A stretch of 40,577 bases of DNA from a virus. The translations under genes and the position numbers were made by a program. The stretch is taken from positions 1 to 40,577 of the IMG/VR virus record IMGVR_UViG_3300009091_000029. One strand, 5' to 3'. Positions 7,892 through 14,968 of this stretch are shown here, one piece after another (position 1 is the first letter of the stretch; the number at the start of each line of letters is the position of its first letter). The notes under the pieces were generated by a model. That model saw only the letters and a program-made list of their open reading frames with translations. It was not told where the DNA came from and did no database searches.

Positions 7892-8548
7892 TTACGCCTC
7901 AGCCTCTTCCAGCTCGTGCTTGTTGTAGTGCGCCTCGAAGCCCGCCTTGGGGACGCTCTCCTGGCACACCGGGCACTCCAGCATGCTCACCGCTGCCTTG
8001 GGGATCGCCTTCGCAGTGGCCGTGGTCTTACCCACCGGGCTCGCAGACGCCCCAGGTGTCGCCGCCTTCACAGGCGTTCCTGCAGGCTTCCCACTCGCGT
8101 TCACCGGCACCATCCCAACCTCGGCCCACCCCCGAACGTTCGTGTAGAACTCTCCAGGGATGATCGCGCCGCTCGCCTTGTCCTTCCTTGGCGTCTGCAC
8201 GATCTTGAACACGCACTCGCTCCCGACCGCGTTGGAGCACATCACGTCGAGGTCGCTACCCATCGGCACCCGCAGCGCCTTGAAGCATCTCTTCAGATCC
8301 TTCGCCGCGATGGAATTCTGCCACGTCTTCGGGTCGTTCCCCTCGGGATCATCTTCCGTCCCGATGAAGAACGTCGCGCTCTGTCGCATCCCTGCCACAT
8401 CGGTCGGCTCGATCACCTCGAAATTTCCACGGTACACGAGCCTTCCGTTGACCTCGCCTTCAGTAAACTCCAGGCACCTGACATGGTACGTCCCCGGTGA
8501 AAGGTCTGGGGAATCGTTGATCTCGTCAGGATTCCACTTTCGTCCCAT
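7892..8548 (-). CDS. Single-stranded-DNA-binding protein, DUF669-like, with C-terminal zinc finger
   Basis: This 218-aa protein has residues 15-145 forming an OB-like beta-rich domain of the kind found in DUF669-type phage ssDNA-binding proteins (a GTYHVRCLEFTE strand, then a W/N-rich core). A flexible Ala/Thr/Lys linker follows (about 150-185). A C2H2-like finger (CPVC, then H and H spaced as HYNKH) ends the protein with an acidic tail. Acidic tails commonly recruit replication partners. It sits upstream of the polymerase and downstream of the Sak4-like gene, as expected for a replication/recombination module. An AAGGAGGAG site precedes ATG 8548. Confidence 0.7.
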   Translation of the reverse strand: MGRKWNPDEINDSPDLSPGTYHVRCLEFTEGEVNGRLVYRGNFEVIEPTDVAGMRQSATFFIGTEDDPEGNDPKTWQNSIAAKDLKRCFKALRVPMGSDLDVMCSNAVGSECVFKIVQTPRKDKASGAIIPGEFYTNVRGWAEVGMVPVNASGKPAGTPVKAATPGASASPVGKTTATAKAIPKAAVSMLECPVCQESVPKAGFEAHYNKHELEEAEA

Positions 8549-8566
8549 GATTCTCCTCCTTCTTCC

Positions 8567-8824
8567 TTAGACTTCCGAATCCGCCATCGGCTCCGGCCAC
8601 TCGGTCGCGGGTACGTCATCGACCATCTGATCCGCCTCTGGCTTCACCTTCTTGGGGCGTCCCCGCTTCTTCTTCGGTGGAGCATTGGGATCGCTCTCGA
8701 CACTCGGCGCCGCTGCCTTGGGCGGGCGACCCGGTCCTCTCCGCTGCCCCTTCACCAGCTCCTCGACCATCTTCCCCAGCGCAGCAAGCCGGGCCATTTC
8801 AGCAAACGTCGCAGTCTTTGCCAT
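8567..8824 (-). CDS. Small AT-hook protein
   Basis: This 85-aa protein contains two AT-hook-like motifs, RRGPGRPPK near residue 30 and KKRGRPKK near residue 55. Each would bind the minor groove of AT-rich DNA. Its ATG at 8824 overlaps the stop of the Sak4-like gene (TGATG), so it is translationally coupled. The N-terminus is helical and the C-terminus acidic. It is likely a DNA-architecture or regulatory accessory of the replication module. Confidence 0.75.
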   Translation of the reverse strand: MAKTATFAEMARLAALGKMVEELVKGQRRGPGRPPKAAAPSVESDPNAPPKKKRGRPKKVKPEADQMVDDVPATEWPEPMADSEV

Positions 8825-9600
8825 CACTCAGTCTCCTCTTTCTCTGCATTCTTATTATACCCCACCCACACCGAGCTAAATTTCTGCGGGCAGGGCTCTG
8901 GCGCACCGATCTGCGTTGAGCAGTTAAACAGCGCGCTCACCCTCGTCTGAAGCAAGTAAATCCTCGATTCCTCATCCTCCTGTACGAACGCTCGGTATAC
9001 CTCTCCGAACGCACTGGCGAGTCTCTTTCTCACCCTCCCAGGCGCCGCGGGGTTCCGCACGAAATTCCCATGCACCTCATCCTTATCCTCGTCCACATGC
9101 GCAATCACTGCGAGGTTGCACGGAAAGCTCCCGAACCGCATCATCAGCAATTCTTCAAGCTGATCCGTCGCGGCTGCCCACCACTGCCTCGGATCTCTGG
9201 CGTTCTTGTTCATCCGATGCTGCTGATCTTTCCTCGCAGCCAACTCCAAGAACGTCACACTGTCGAGCACGATCGTGTTCCACAGCTCCAACTCCTGGTA
9301 AATCCCACCCATCCGCGTAAGGAAATGTCCAAACGCCTGCGGATTCGTGGGCTCGGGATCGGTGTAGTGCTCGATCTGTACCCTCAAGTCGCCCGCTGGA
9401 CTCATCACAGCCTGCGTGAAGATCCCCGGCGACAGCTCAACCAGCTCCCCCGCCTTCCCGGTCTTGATGTAGGGCATGTCCTTGCCCAGCGGATCGAACG
9501 CCAAAACAAGCATCGGCTTCGGCCAGGTCGCAGCGAAGGTGCTCTTCCCCGCGCCTGACTCTCCATAGACTACTGCATGGATCGACGGCTTCGGCTTCAT
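8824..9600 (-). CDS. Sak4-like RecA-fold ATPase (AAA_24), single-strand annealing
   Basis: This 258-aa protein has Walker A GESGAGKST at residues 13-21, Walker B TIVLDS ending at D113-S114, and a following strand CNLAVIAHVDED (161-172) typical of RecA-like cores. The size and single-domain layout match phage nucleotide-binding proteins of the AAA_24/Sak4 group, which assist homologous recombination with an ssDNA-binding protein. Such a protein is encoded nearby (7892-8548), and a Cas4-like nuclease lies upstream. Its start overlaps the end of the preceding small basic gene by four bases. Confidence 0.8.
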   Translation of the reverse strand: MKPKPSIHAVVYGESGAGKSTFAATWPKPMLVLAFDPLGKDMPYIKTGKAGELVELSPGIFTQAVMSPAGDLRVQIEHYTDPEPTNPQAFGHFLTRMGGIYQELELWNTIVLDSVTFLELAARKDQQHRMNKNARDPRQWWAAATDQLEELLMMRFGSFPCNLAVIAHVDEDKDEVHGNFVRNPAAPGRVRKRLASAFGEVYRAFVQEDEESRIYLLQTRVSALFNCSTQIGAPEPCPQKFSSVWVGYNKNAEKEETE

Positions 9601-9872
9601 GCACTCTTCCTTCTCACGCCCTTACCTCCCCGTCCCGCGTACCCGATCAACTGCGGCTTCTTTGCCTTCCGCCTCGTCTCCAGGATCACCGTCTTCCCAT
9701 CCCTTCCCTTCACCCTTCTCCACCGCTTCCCTTCTGGGGCATCCTTCTGGACTTTCCTCCATAGGTCTTCTACTGCCCTCCTCGCTTCTTTCATCTCGCG
9801 CTCTCCCTTCGCTCTAGCACGCGCAGACTTCGTTGTCAACCCTTTGCTAGCAACCTTCGTTTGCCTTGTCAT
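9597..9872 (-). CDS. Small basic protein
   Basis: This 91-aa protein is Lys/Arg-rich throughout, with a predicted helix at residues 20-45 and a GKRWRRVKGRDGKTVI beta hairpin. It probably binds nucleic acid; no family was recognised. It overlaps the next gene (ATGA at 9597-9600) and begins within the end of the upstream gene, with GGAG five bases before ATG 9872. Confidence 0.7.
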   Translation of the reverse strand: MTRQTKVASKGLTTKSARARAKGEREMKEARRAVEDLWRKVQKDAPEGKRWRRVKGRDGKTVILETRRKAKKPQLIGYAGRGGKGVRRKSA

Positions 9873-10146
9873 CCTTCTCCCCCTTCAAGCCCTCTTCCAG
9901 CTCGATCACCCGCACGACCAACTGCGGGAACACGTTCAACGCCTCCGCAATCGCCAGCGCCCGTTGCTCGTTTCTCATCACGTAGACCTGTGAGACAGCA
10001 CCATGCATTTCCTGTACCAACAACGGGTACGCCAATTCAGGTTCTTTGCTCTTTGTAGTAGTGATGAATGTCTCCCCAAATGGCTCAAACTTCTGTCCAA
10101 GCACCGCTGCGATGCTGATAAGTGCCTCTTTCGCTGCCTCTGTCAT
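9847..10146 (-). CDS. Small hypothetical protein
   Basis: This 99-aa protein starts at ATG 10146, which overlaps the stop of the nuclease gene (TGATG); a GTG three bases upstream would add one residue. Helices flank a central beta region, and the C-terminal 25 residues are acidic and charged. No motif was recognised. It belongs to the recombination part of the leftward operon. Confidence 0.7.
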   Translation of the reverse strand: MTEAAKEALISIAAVLGQKFEPFGETFITTTKSKEPELAYPLLVQEMHGAVSQVYVMRNEQRALAIAEALNVFPQLVVRVIELEEGLKGEKDDKANEGC

Positions 10147-11114
10147 CACTCATTTTCCCCCTTCTTCTCCCATTTCGCTGCCATCGACAGCTCCCATGGA
10201 TCATGTTTCAACAACAACGGCATGAGATTCTTCCCCCTTCCCATCCCACAGAAATCCTTCAGCTCGCAGAACCTACACGCCCCGGTGAACGTCCCATCCA
10301 TGGGCAACTCATCAATACAATACAGCGGATCGGCGTTTACCGTCTCCAGTGCCTTCCCATACGCCATCGCTAGCCTGGAAAAATCTCTCTTCCACTGCTC
10401 AATCTGCCACGGCGCCCGCGTCACGTTGATCCATTCCCACTTCGCGTGCTCCTTCTTGCACTCCCGGTACGTCACCCCATGCTTCTTACACTTCCTCACG
10501 GGATCTCCTGGGAGCAGTGAAAACTCTATCGCATCCACCAAGCACCCCATCACAGGCTCACCAAGGATCTGACTCGCTGCCCACATGTACCCGGTCAACT
10601 GACTCGACGTATGCCACTGGCTACTCCAGTAGCTATTCACAAACCCGGTAGTCTTGTGCTCGATCACACACCACTTTCCATTGTGCTTCAGCTTTGCAAT
10701 CCCATCGAGCCTTCCGAGGAACGTGATCTCCGGGCATATCCCATCATCCAGCTTCACCGCAACATCCTGCTCAAAATCCGCGCTGTCCAGGTAAAAAAGC
10801 AACTGATCTTCCCTGTGCGCCTCAAACCACTTCTCCAACACGGTGCTGGTGTTCTCCAGACTCAGCCTCTCCTCGATCTCCTCCCCGCCTTCTACATGGT
10901 TCGTATACTCAACCAAGTACCTCCCCATCGCGCTCTTCTGTGCCTTCTCCGTCGCACCCCCTCGCAGGTACGTATCCAGCGCCGCATGCGCTGCCCTCCC
11001 TACCGCCATCGAAACACTCTCTGCAATCGAGGTATACCCCAGCCCATACCTCACAATCGCCTTCGTCTTGCACGCCGCGAACGCTGCTGTCGCGCTGTTA
11101 TCGGCGTAGATCAT
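10146..11114 (-). CDS. Cas4-like PD-(D/E)XK exonuclease with iron-sulfur cysteines
   Basis: This 322-aa RecB-family nuclease shows motif I GRAAH (39-43), the catalytic core D137 in GRLDG, E152 and K154 in VIEHKTTG, and a motif QLTGY (172-176). One Cys near the N-terminus (C15) and CRFCELKDFC near the C-terminus (C280, C283, C289) match the four-cysteine iron-sulfur arrangement of Cas4 and AddB nucleases. The enzyme probably resects DNA ends to make single strands for the Sak4-like protein. No CRISPR genes are near, so an adaptation role is not implied. A GAGGAGG site encoded in the Glu-rich end of the upstream gene precedes ATG 11114. Confidence 0.85.
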   Translation of the reverse strand: MIYADNSATAAFAACKTKAIVRYGLGYTSIAESVSMAVGRAAHAALDTYLRGGATEKAQKSAMGRYLVEYTNHVEGGEEIEERLSLENTSTVLEKWFEAHREDQLLFYLDSADFEQDVAVKLDDGICPEITFLGRLDGIAKLKHNGKWCVIEHKTTGFVNSYWSSQWHTSSQLTGYMWAASQILGEPVMGCLVDAIEFSLLPGDPVRKCKKHGVTYRECKKEHAKWEWINVTRAPWQIEQWKRDFSRLAMAYGKALETVNADPLYCIDELPMDGTFTGACRFCELKDFCGMGRGKNLMPLLLKHDPWELSMAAKWEKKGENE

Positions 11115-11410
11115 TCTTCTTCTTCCTCCTCTTTTTCTCCAAGACTATTGAGAATATCGAACGTCGCTTCCAACAGCTCCACGACACTCGGCAGTCCCAA
11201 CAGCTCTGGCAACAACGCCTTTGCCCCAAAAGCATCAAAGGCGAGCAACGCCTCAACGTCTAGATCCAGAAGAACCTTCTTTTCCTCGTCGCCGAACAAG
11301 TCACAACGGCTACAAATCTTCATCCTCTTCCCGTCCCGTGTCACCTCGATGATCGCCGGCCCCGGCCCAATCTTCTCATGCAATCGACACAAACACTCAC
11401 AGTTACTCAT
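11111..11410 (-). CDS. Small Cys-rich protein with acidic C-terminus
   Basis: This 99-aa protein has an N-terminal CECLCRLH and a later CSRC (about residues 33-36) that could bind one zinc ion. The middle is Leu/Ala-rich and helical, and it ends in six Glu residues. Those Glu codons also form the ribosome site of the nuclease gene, whose start overlaps by four bases. No family was recognised. Confidence 0.7.
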   Translation of the reverse strand: MSNCECLCRLHEKIGPGPAIIEVTRDGKRMKICSRCDLFGDEEKKVLLDLDVEALLAFDAFGAKALLPELLGLPSVVELLEATFDILNSLGEKEEEEEE

Positions 11411-11583
11411 TGGTCCTCCTTCCCCCTCTTCTTCTCACCCAACCAGTAAGGCAACCAACGCGCAATCGTCTCTCTGTCCCTAAAATCACTCAACGATGCG
11501 TGCGCTGCCCATCCCGCGAAAAAGATCAAAGTCGCTGCAAAGTACGCGCCCAACACGATGAACATCCACTCCCAAGTCGTCAT
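11407..11583 (-). CDS. Small single-pass membrane protein
   Basis: This 58-aa reading frame runs from ATG 11583, directly after the previous stop, to a TGA that overlaps the next start (ATGA). It has one transmembrane helix (about residues 5-28, FIVLGAYFAATLIFFAGWAA) and a charged Lys/Glu-rich C-terminus. No family was recognised. Coupling on both sides supports it as a real gene. Confidence 0.7.
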   Translation of the reverse strand: MTTWEWMFIVLGAYFAATLIFFAGWAAHASLSDFRDRETIARWLPYWLGEKKRGKEDQ

Positions 11584-11724
11584 CTATCTCTCCCCCCTCC
11601 TCTTCCCACCCGTCTTGTAGCATTTACTCCCGTAGAAACAATGCCACTGCATGCTCCCTCTCGACCCTTCCCCTCGCGCCTTCGTATCCAACCTCAACTT
11701 GTTCCTATATCTCTTCTGCTTCAT
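11584..11724 (-). CDS. Small basic Cys-containing protein
   Basis: This 46-aa protein starts at ATG 11724, overlapping the stop of the upstream gene by four bases. The frame remains open further up, but that part lies antisense-like within the upstream gene's end and lacks a ribosome site. It is Arg/Lys-rich with WHCFYGSKC in the second half. It is followed without a gap by the membrane protein gene. No function was recognised. Confidence 0.55.
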   Translation of the reverse strand: MKQKRYRNKLRLDTKARGEGSRGSMQWHCFYGSKCYKTGGKRRGER

Positions 11725-12164
11725 CGTTCCCACGTCACGCCCTCCCGATGATGCTCTTTCGTCAGGAAAAAATTCCATGCCTTCAGGTATCTCGGGTGTC
11801 CCCACGGTTTCGATGCCTTCTCCAGCGCCTTCCTCAGCACCCACGCTGGATGCACTCCCAAATAATCGCACACCACTCTGAATGGCAAGTATTGCTCCTT
11901 CTCCCCCATCGTCTGCTTCTTGTCAAGCAGCCATTCCCACTCGTGACAGCGATAGCAGTACCCTTCATTGTGAGGCTTCGTCGCTCGATGCACCCCTGCT
12001 GCAAGCGTCGCAATCAGTAACAGCTTCTCCGGCACCGCAAGCCGCTTCGCTGCTGCCCACTGACTGCTCAATAGCAATTCCGGTGCATCGGTGAACGTAT
12101 CGGCCCGTTTCCGCTTCGTCCTTCCCAACCCCTTGCTTTTCAAGGCTTCTTCTCCGCGCTGCAC
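11721..12164 (-). CDS. Hypothetical protein with CxxC and HTH-like segment
   Basis: This 147-aa protein starts at GTG 12164, within the end of the upstream gene. The N-terminus is basic. A CYRCHEWEW motif (about residues 69-77) could hold a metal. The segment FRVVCDYLGVHPAWVLRKAL (about 95-114) reads like a helix-turn-helix of the kind seen in small phage regulators. No specific family was identified. Confidence 0.65.
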   Translation of the reverse strand: MQRGEEALKSKGLGRTKRKRADTFTDAPELLLSSQWAAAKRLAVPEKLLLIATLAAGVHRATKPHNEGYCYRCHEWEWLLDKKQTMGEKEQYLPFRVVCDYLGVHPAWVLRKALEKASKPWGHPRYLKAWNFFLTKEHHREGVTWER

Positions 12165-12322
12165 CTGGAGCCCTTCTGTAGCAGATCGTATACCGCACCA
12201 TCCGCGGTCATCGACTGTCCAATCGGGCTATCGAGGTCGTCATCCTCGAAAAACGCGATCCACCGATGGAGGCTAATCCGCTCCATCCGAATCTTTTTTC
12301 CGTCTCTCACCATCCACGACAT
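12140..12322 (-). CDS. Small hypothetical protein
   Basis: This 60-aa protein has a clear AGGAGG site before ATG 12322. It is basic at the N-terminus, with an aromatic and acidic middle (WIAFFEDDDLDSP). That middle resembles the VDDNRYDGLESPVG segment of the 61-aa gene at 13929-14114; both continue into a short helix, so the two may be distant relatives. Function is unknown. Confidence 0.7.
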   Translation of the reverse strand: MSWMVRDGKKIRMERISLHRWIAFFEDDDLDSPIGQSMTADGAVYDLLQKGSRCSAEKKP

Positions 12323-12325
12323 CCT

Positions 12326-12520
12326 CTACCTCCTATCCCACATACACGTATGCCACTCACAGATGTGATAATCCACTGCTGTCCAATCGGGCTCATGGAT
12401 TACAGTCAAGCAGTGACATGGATGTAGCCATACTGCACAATTCGACACTCCATACTCTTTCTCCCTTAACTCCCTCCGTTCGCTAAGACAGAAATCAAAG
12501 AGTGGTTGGTTCATTTTCAT
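12326..12520 (-). CDS. Small His/Cys-rich protein
   Basis: This protein of about 64 aa starts at ATG 12520 or 12514, inside the end of the upstream coiled-coil gene; the longer open frame above is an overlap artefact. Cys and His are dense in the second half (HPCHC, then HICEWHTC), suggesting metal binding. The ribosome site is weak. No family was recognised. Confidence 0.5.
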   Translation of the reverse strand: MKMNQPLFDFCLSERRELREKEYGVSNCAVWLHPCHCLTVIHEPDWTAVDYHICEWHTCMWDRR

Positions 12521-12833
12521 CAGGGTATCCCCGCCAGCGAGCGCCCCCAACAAAAACGCAGCGAAGCCGCTGCCGCATCGCACGCTGCCAGTCTTCGGCC
12601 TCGACGGCACGCTCCCAGCCCTCCCACGCGAGGCGCCGAAGGTCACGGATCTCGGAGTCCATCTCGTCAATCGTGGCCCAATCTTTCTCACACCAAGCGT
12701 CGGCTTCGCGTAGGTTATATTTCAACATAGCCACCTTGGCCGCGAGATCCGCAACCTTGGCCTCCCACATCGCTCTTTCCTCCCGAGGGTGCAGCGACTG
12801 CAGTTGGGCTGCTGGTCCTACGATGTCAGTCAC
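12495..12833 (-). CDS. Coiled-coil protein, related to the upstream gene
   Basis: This 112-aa protein starts at GTG 12833, overlapping the upstream stop (GTGA). Residues 15-90 form heptad-like helices. The segments WEAKVADLAAKVA and LRRLAWEGWE match segments of the adjacent larger gene (YEAQVADLAAKVA and LRRLAWDSAE). The two are therefore products of duplication. Function is unknown. Confidence 0.65.
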   Translation of the reverse strand: MTDIVGPAAQLQSLHPREERAMWEAKVADLAAKVAMLKYNLREADAWCEKDWATIDEMDSEIRDLRRLAWEGWERAVEAEDWQRAMRQRLRCVFVGGARWRGYPDENEPTTL

Positions 12834-13711
12834 GGCATCACCACGCAGGCCAGTGCCCGCTCCAGGTCCCAGCGCAGCTGGTCCCGCTCCTGCTCCGCAC
12901 AGATCGCTCGGCCGACGAGCACCATGACCTGCGCCAAGACGGAGCCATCAGCGATGCCTCGTGGTGATCCCTGCTCCTCGCAGTAGGCAGCGATGCGCTC
13001 AAGCTCGATGGAATCCGCCTCTTCTTCTGACCACAAGTCCGGGATGTCCGTCAGCTCACCACGCTTGGCCTGAGCCACGCCTTCGGCAACGTGAGCCTCG
13101 ATGAGTGCATCCCGCTCCTGAAGCGCAGCGTCTCGCTCCCGCTCCAGCTCTACCACCCGATCTACAAGCGTCCGCATGCCGTCACTATTGACGGGGAGCA
13201 GTCCTAGCGGGCTCGTCATTTTCGCCGGCGGCGAGTATAGGAATCCTTCTACTGCCTTCAGGGCCTTATCCCGTTCCTGCGTCAGTCGCTCGATTCGGAG
13301 AAGCAACTCGCCCCGCTCTGCATCGTCCCAGCGCGCAGTGTCCCGCTCCTGCTCCGCATCGTCAATGCACCTCTGGCCCAGCTCCACCACCTCCGCGTAC
13401 TGCCGCGCGGCGATCTCCGCGGAGTCCCAGGCGAGGCGCCGCAGCGCGAGAATCTCCAAAGAGTCTTCTTCAGATTGCGCGCACCGTTGCCTGTAGAGGG
13501 CACACTCCAGCTCGTAGACGTGATCCCGGAGCATACCGACCCACAACTCCAGCGCCCCCCGCTCTTGCTGCGCGATCACCGCAGAGTCCCAGGCGAGCTT
13601 CCGAAGGTCACGCCGCTCCTGCTCGATTACAGCATGTGGATCGAGGCATGCCACCTTGGCCGCAAGGTCCGCGACCTGAGCTTCGTACTGCCTTCGCTCG
13701 TCGTCAGTCAT
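12830..13711 (-). CDS. Coiled-coil protein with internal repeats
   Basis: This 293-aa protein starts at ATG 13711, overlapping the upstream stop by four bases (ATGA) after GGGGGAAGG; the frame is open to 13777, but the coupled start is better supported. It is mostly charged coiled coil. The motif L-R-K/R-LAWDSA occurs twice (about residues 36-46 and 89-99), and QERD-type heptads recur through the second half. No catalytic motif was seen. It may act as a scaffold or a host-interacting protein. Confidence 0.65.
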   Translation of the reverse strand: MTDDERRQYEAQVADLAAKVACLDPHAVIEQERRDLRKLAWDSAVIAQQERGALELWVGMLRDHVYELECALYRQRCAQSEEDSLEILALRRLAWDSAEIAARQYAEVVELGQRCIDDAEQERDTARWDDAERGELLLRIERLTQERDKALKAVEGFLYSPPAKMTSPLGLLPVNSDGMRTLVDRVVELERERDAALQERDALIEAHVAEGVAQAKRGELTDIPDLWSEEEADSIELERIAAYCEEQGSPRGIADGSVLAQVMVLVGRAICAEQERDQLRWDLERALACVVMP

Positions 13712-13932
13712 CCTTCCCCCAAGTAGCTCTCGTACAGCACTGTTTCTTGAAGCCGCGTCTTCAATATCCGTGTACACTCTACGCAGAGAAATATGACATC
13801 GAGGTGCCCGATCTGCATAAGCACTCTCCGTTTTGTTAGGCTCCTAGAGCACGATCTACAGAGGCGCCTACGAACCGGACCATCCAACGTCAGGTGGACG
13901 CTCAACTTTGCTGGCACTAGATAGGCTTTCAT
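13708..13932 (-). CDS. Small zinc-finger-like protein
   Basis: This 74-aa protein has two CxxC pairs (CRSC near residue 25 and CVEC near residue 50), a typical single-zinc ribbon spacing. It is basic between the pairs. It overlaps both neighbours by four bases (ATGA). It is likely a nucleic-acid- or protein-binding early protein. Confidence 0.7.
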   Translation of the reverse strand: MKAYLVPAKLSVHLTLDGPVRRRLCRSCSRSLTKRRVLMQIGHLDVIFLCVECTRILKTRLQETVLYESYLGEG

Positions 13933-14114
13933 CCTTCCTCCTCCCCATCTCTCATCTCGTACAACTCCAGCAAATTCTCTATCGCCTCGCTCGCTGTCTT
14001 CCCATGTCCCACCGGGCTCTCCAGCCCGTCATAGCGGTTATCATCCACCGCCAACCACTCATCGGAGTAGTATTGGTACAAGCGGACCATCCTTCCCTTT
14101 GCAACTGAAATCAT
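13929..14114 (-). CDS. Small early hypothetical protein
   Basis: This 61-aa protein is the second gene of the leftward operon. Beta-type residues 8-25 are followed by a helix (TASEAIENLLELYEM) and an acidic tail whose GAGGAGGAAGG codons supply the ribosome site of the next gene. Overlaps of four bases occur on both sides. Function is unknown. Confidence 0.7.
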   Translation of the reverse strand: MISVAKGRMVRLYQYYSDEWLAVDDNRYDGLESPVGHGKTASEAIENLLELYEMRDGEEEG

Positions 14115-14473
14115 CCTTCTTCCTCCTCTGTTCTCCAGACCCTCATCAGATCCTCCACTTCCTTCTCATGCTTCCCCACATCCACCGCCGCACTCGCACT
14201 CCCTCCCCTCGGCCTCCCTACCCTCCGCTTCGTCGCCACGCTCGGTAACACCTTTCCCGCCAACAGCAGCGCCCTGACCAGCCCCTCGAAGACATCCTCA
14301 AACACCGGGCTCGGCACAGTGTGCCCTCTTTCCCAGCGGCTCACCGTGCTCCACGTCACGCCCAACCTCGCGGCAAACTTCTCCTGCGTCTCATCCAAGG
14401 CGCTTCGGAGCGCCGCGATCTTCCCCTTCCCCCACTTCGTCTGCCTCTTCCCCAACTTCCTGAATTGACTCAC
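14111..14473 (-). CDS. HTH (XRE-type) transcription regulator with AT-hook
   Basis: This 120-aa protein has a helix-turn-helix at residues 19-60 with the XRE pattern (TQEKFAARLGVTWSTVSRWE), then an AT-hook RRVGRPRGG near residue 85-92, then a charged C-terminus. It starts at GTG 14473 with an excellent GGAGGTGATG site eight bases upstream. It is the first gene of the leftward operon and lies beside a repeat-rich control region. It is therefore a candidate autoregulator that binds the 15-bp repeats at 14617-14693. Confidence 0.8.
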   Translation of the reverse strand: MSQFRKLGKRQTKWGKGKIAALRSALDETQEKFAARLGVTWSTVSRWERGHTVPSPVFEDVFEGLVRALLLAGKVLPSVATKRRVGRPRGGSASAAVDVGKHEKEVEDLMRVWRTEEEEG

Positions 14474-14616
14474 GTTTTCATCACCTCCCTTCGCGTCACT
14501 TCTCTACTCTCCCTCCCTTGTACACCCTTCGTGCTCTGGCGTCAAGAGCCCTGCCGTCCCTCTCCCTTCCTCCCTCCAACCTGTCACCCCCTGCCCTGCC
14601 TTCTCCCACTTCATCC

Positions 14617-14693
14617 CTATGCAGCCTTAATACTCCTCACTTGCACCCTATGCACCCTTAATCTATGCAGCCTTAATCCTATGCGACCTTAAT
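14617..14693. repeat. Four iteron-like 15-bp repeats
   Basis: Four copies of CTATGCAGCCTTAAT or one- to two-base variants occur at 14617-14631, 14648-14662, 14663-14677 and 14679-14693. Start-to-start spacings are 31, 15 and 16 bases. They lie 144-220 bases upstream of the HTH regulator start. They could be operators for that regulator or iterons of a replication origin. Confidence 0.75.
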
Positions 14694-14759
14694 CCTCTTC
14701 CCCTCCCACCGCCCAGGCTAGCCAGGTTAGGGCTGAAAGAAATGAAAGTTTTCCTGCCC

Positions 14760-14820
14760 GAAGAAGAAAATACTTGTGGGTAGCAATCTTTGGATGAAGA
14801 AATACTTTCTGCTAGAAATC
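14760..14820. repeat. Imperfect direct repeat, 32-bp offset
   Basis: Segments 14760-14788 and 14792-14820 share GAAG/AAATACTT and a GTAGCAATC/CTAGAAATC end. The common AAATACTT core is offset by exactly 32 bases, about three helical turns, so bound proteins would face the same side of DNA. It lies in the divergent control region. Confidence 0.5.
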
Positions 14821-14826
14821 CTCAAC

Positions 14827-14856
14827 TCTATCCTCCTCTATCCTCTTCTATCCCCC
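14827..14856. repeat. Three tandem 10-bp CTATCC repeats
   Basis: Three units of the form TCTATCCTCN follow each other with a 10-base period, about one helical turn. Function is unknown. They lie between the 32-bp repeat and the promoter candidate. Confidence 0.5.
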
Positions 14857-14939
14857 ACTCTCTGTTTCTTTTCCTGGTCTACCCTCTTTGGGGTACTCCT
14901 CGAGGTATGCTACCCGCCTGGTAGCCGGTAGCTGGGGTC

Positions 14940-14968
14940 TTGACATGGCACCCGATGCTTGGTTTACT
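14940..14968 (+). promoter_or_regulatory. Sigma-70-like promoter for the rightward block
   Basis: TTGACA at 14940-14945 is followed after 17 bases by TTTACT at 14963-14968. The -35 box is perfect and the -10 box has two mismatches to TATAAT. A perfect 6-bp hairpin GCTACC/GGTAGC (about 14909-14925) and a second GGTAGC copy lie just upstream and may be an operator. Confidence 0.5.

Noticed and set aside
10146-11114. CRISPR adaptation role for the Cas4-like nuclease
   Set aside because: No cas1, cas2 or array is in the window, and the neighbours are recombination proteins.
14617-14693. CRISPR array
   Set aside because: Four 15-bp repeats with near-zero spacers and no cas genes do not fit an array.
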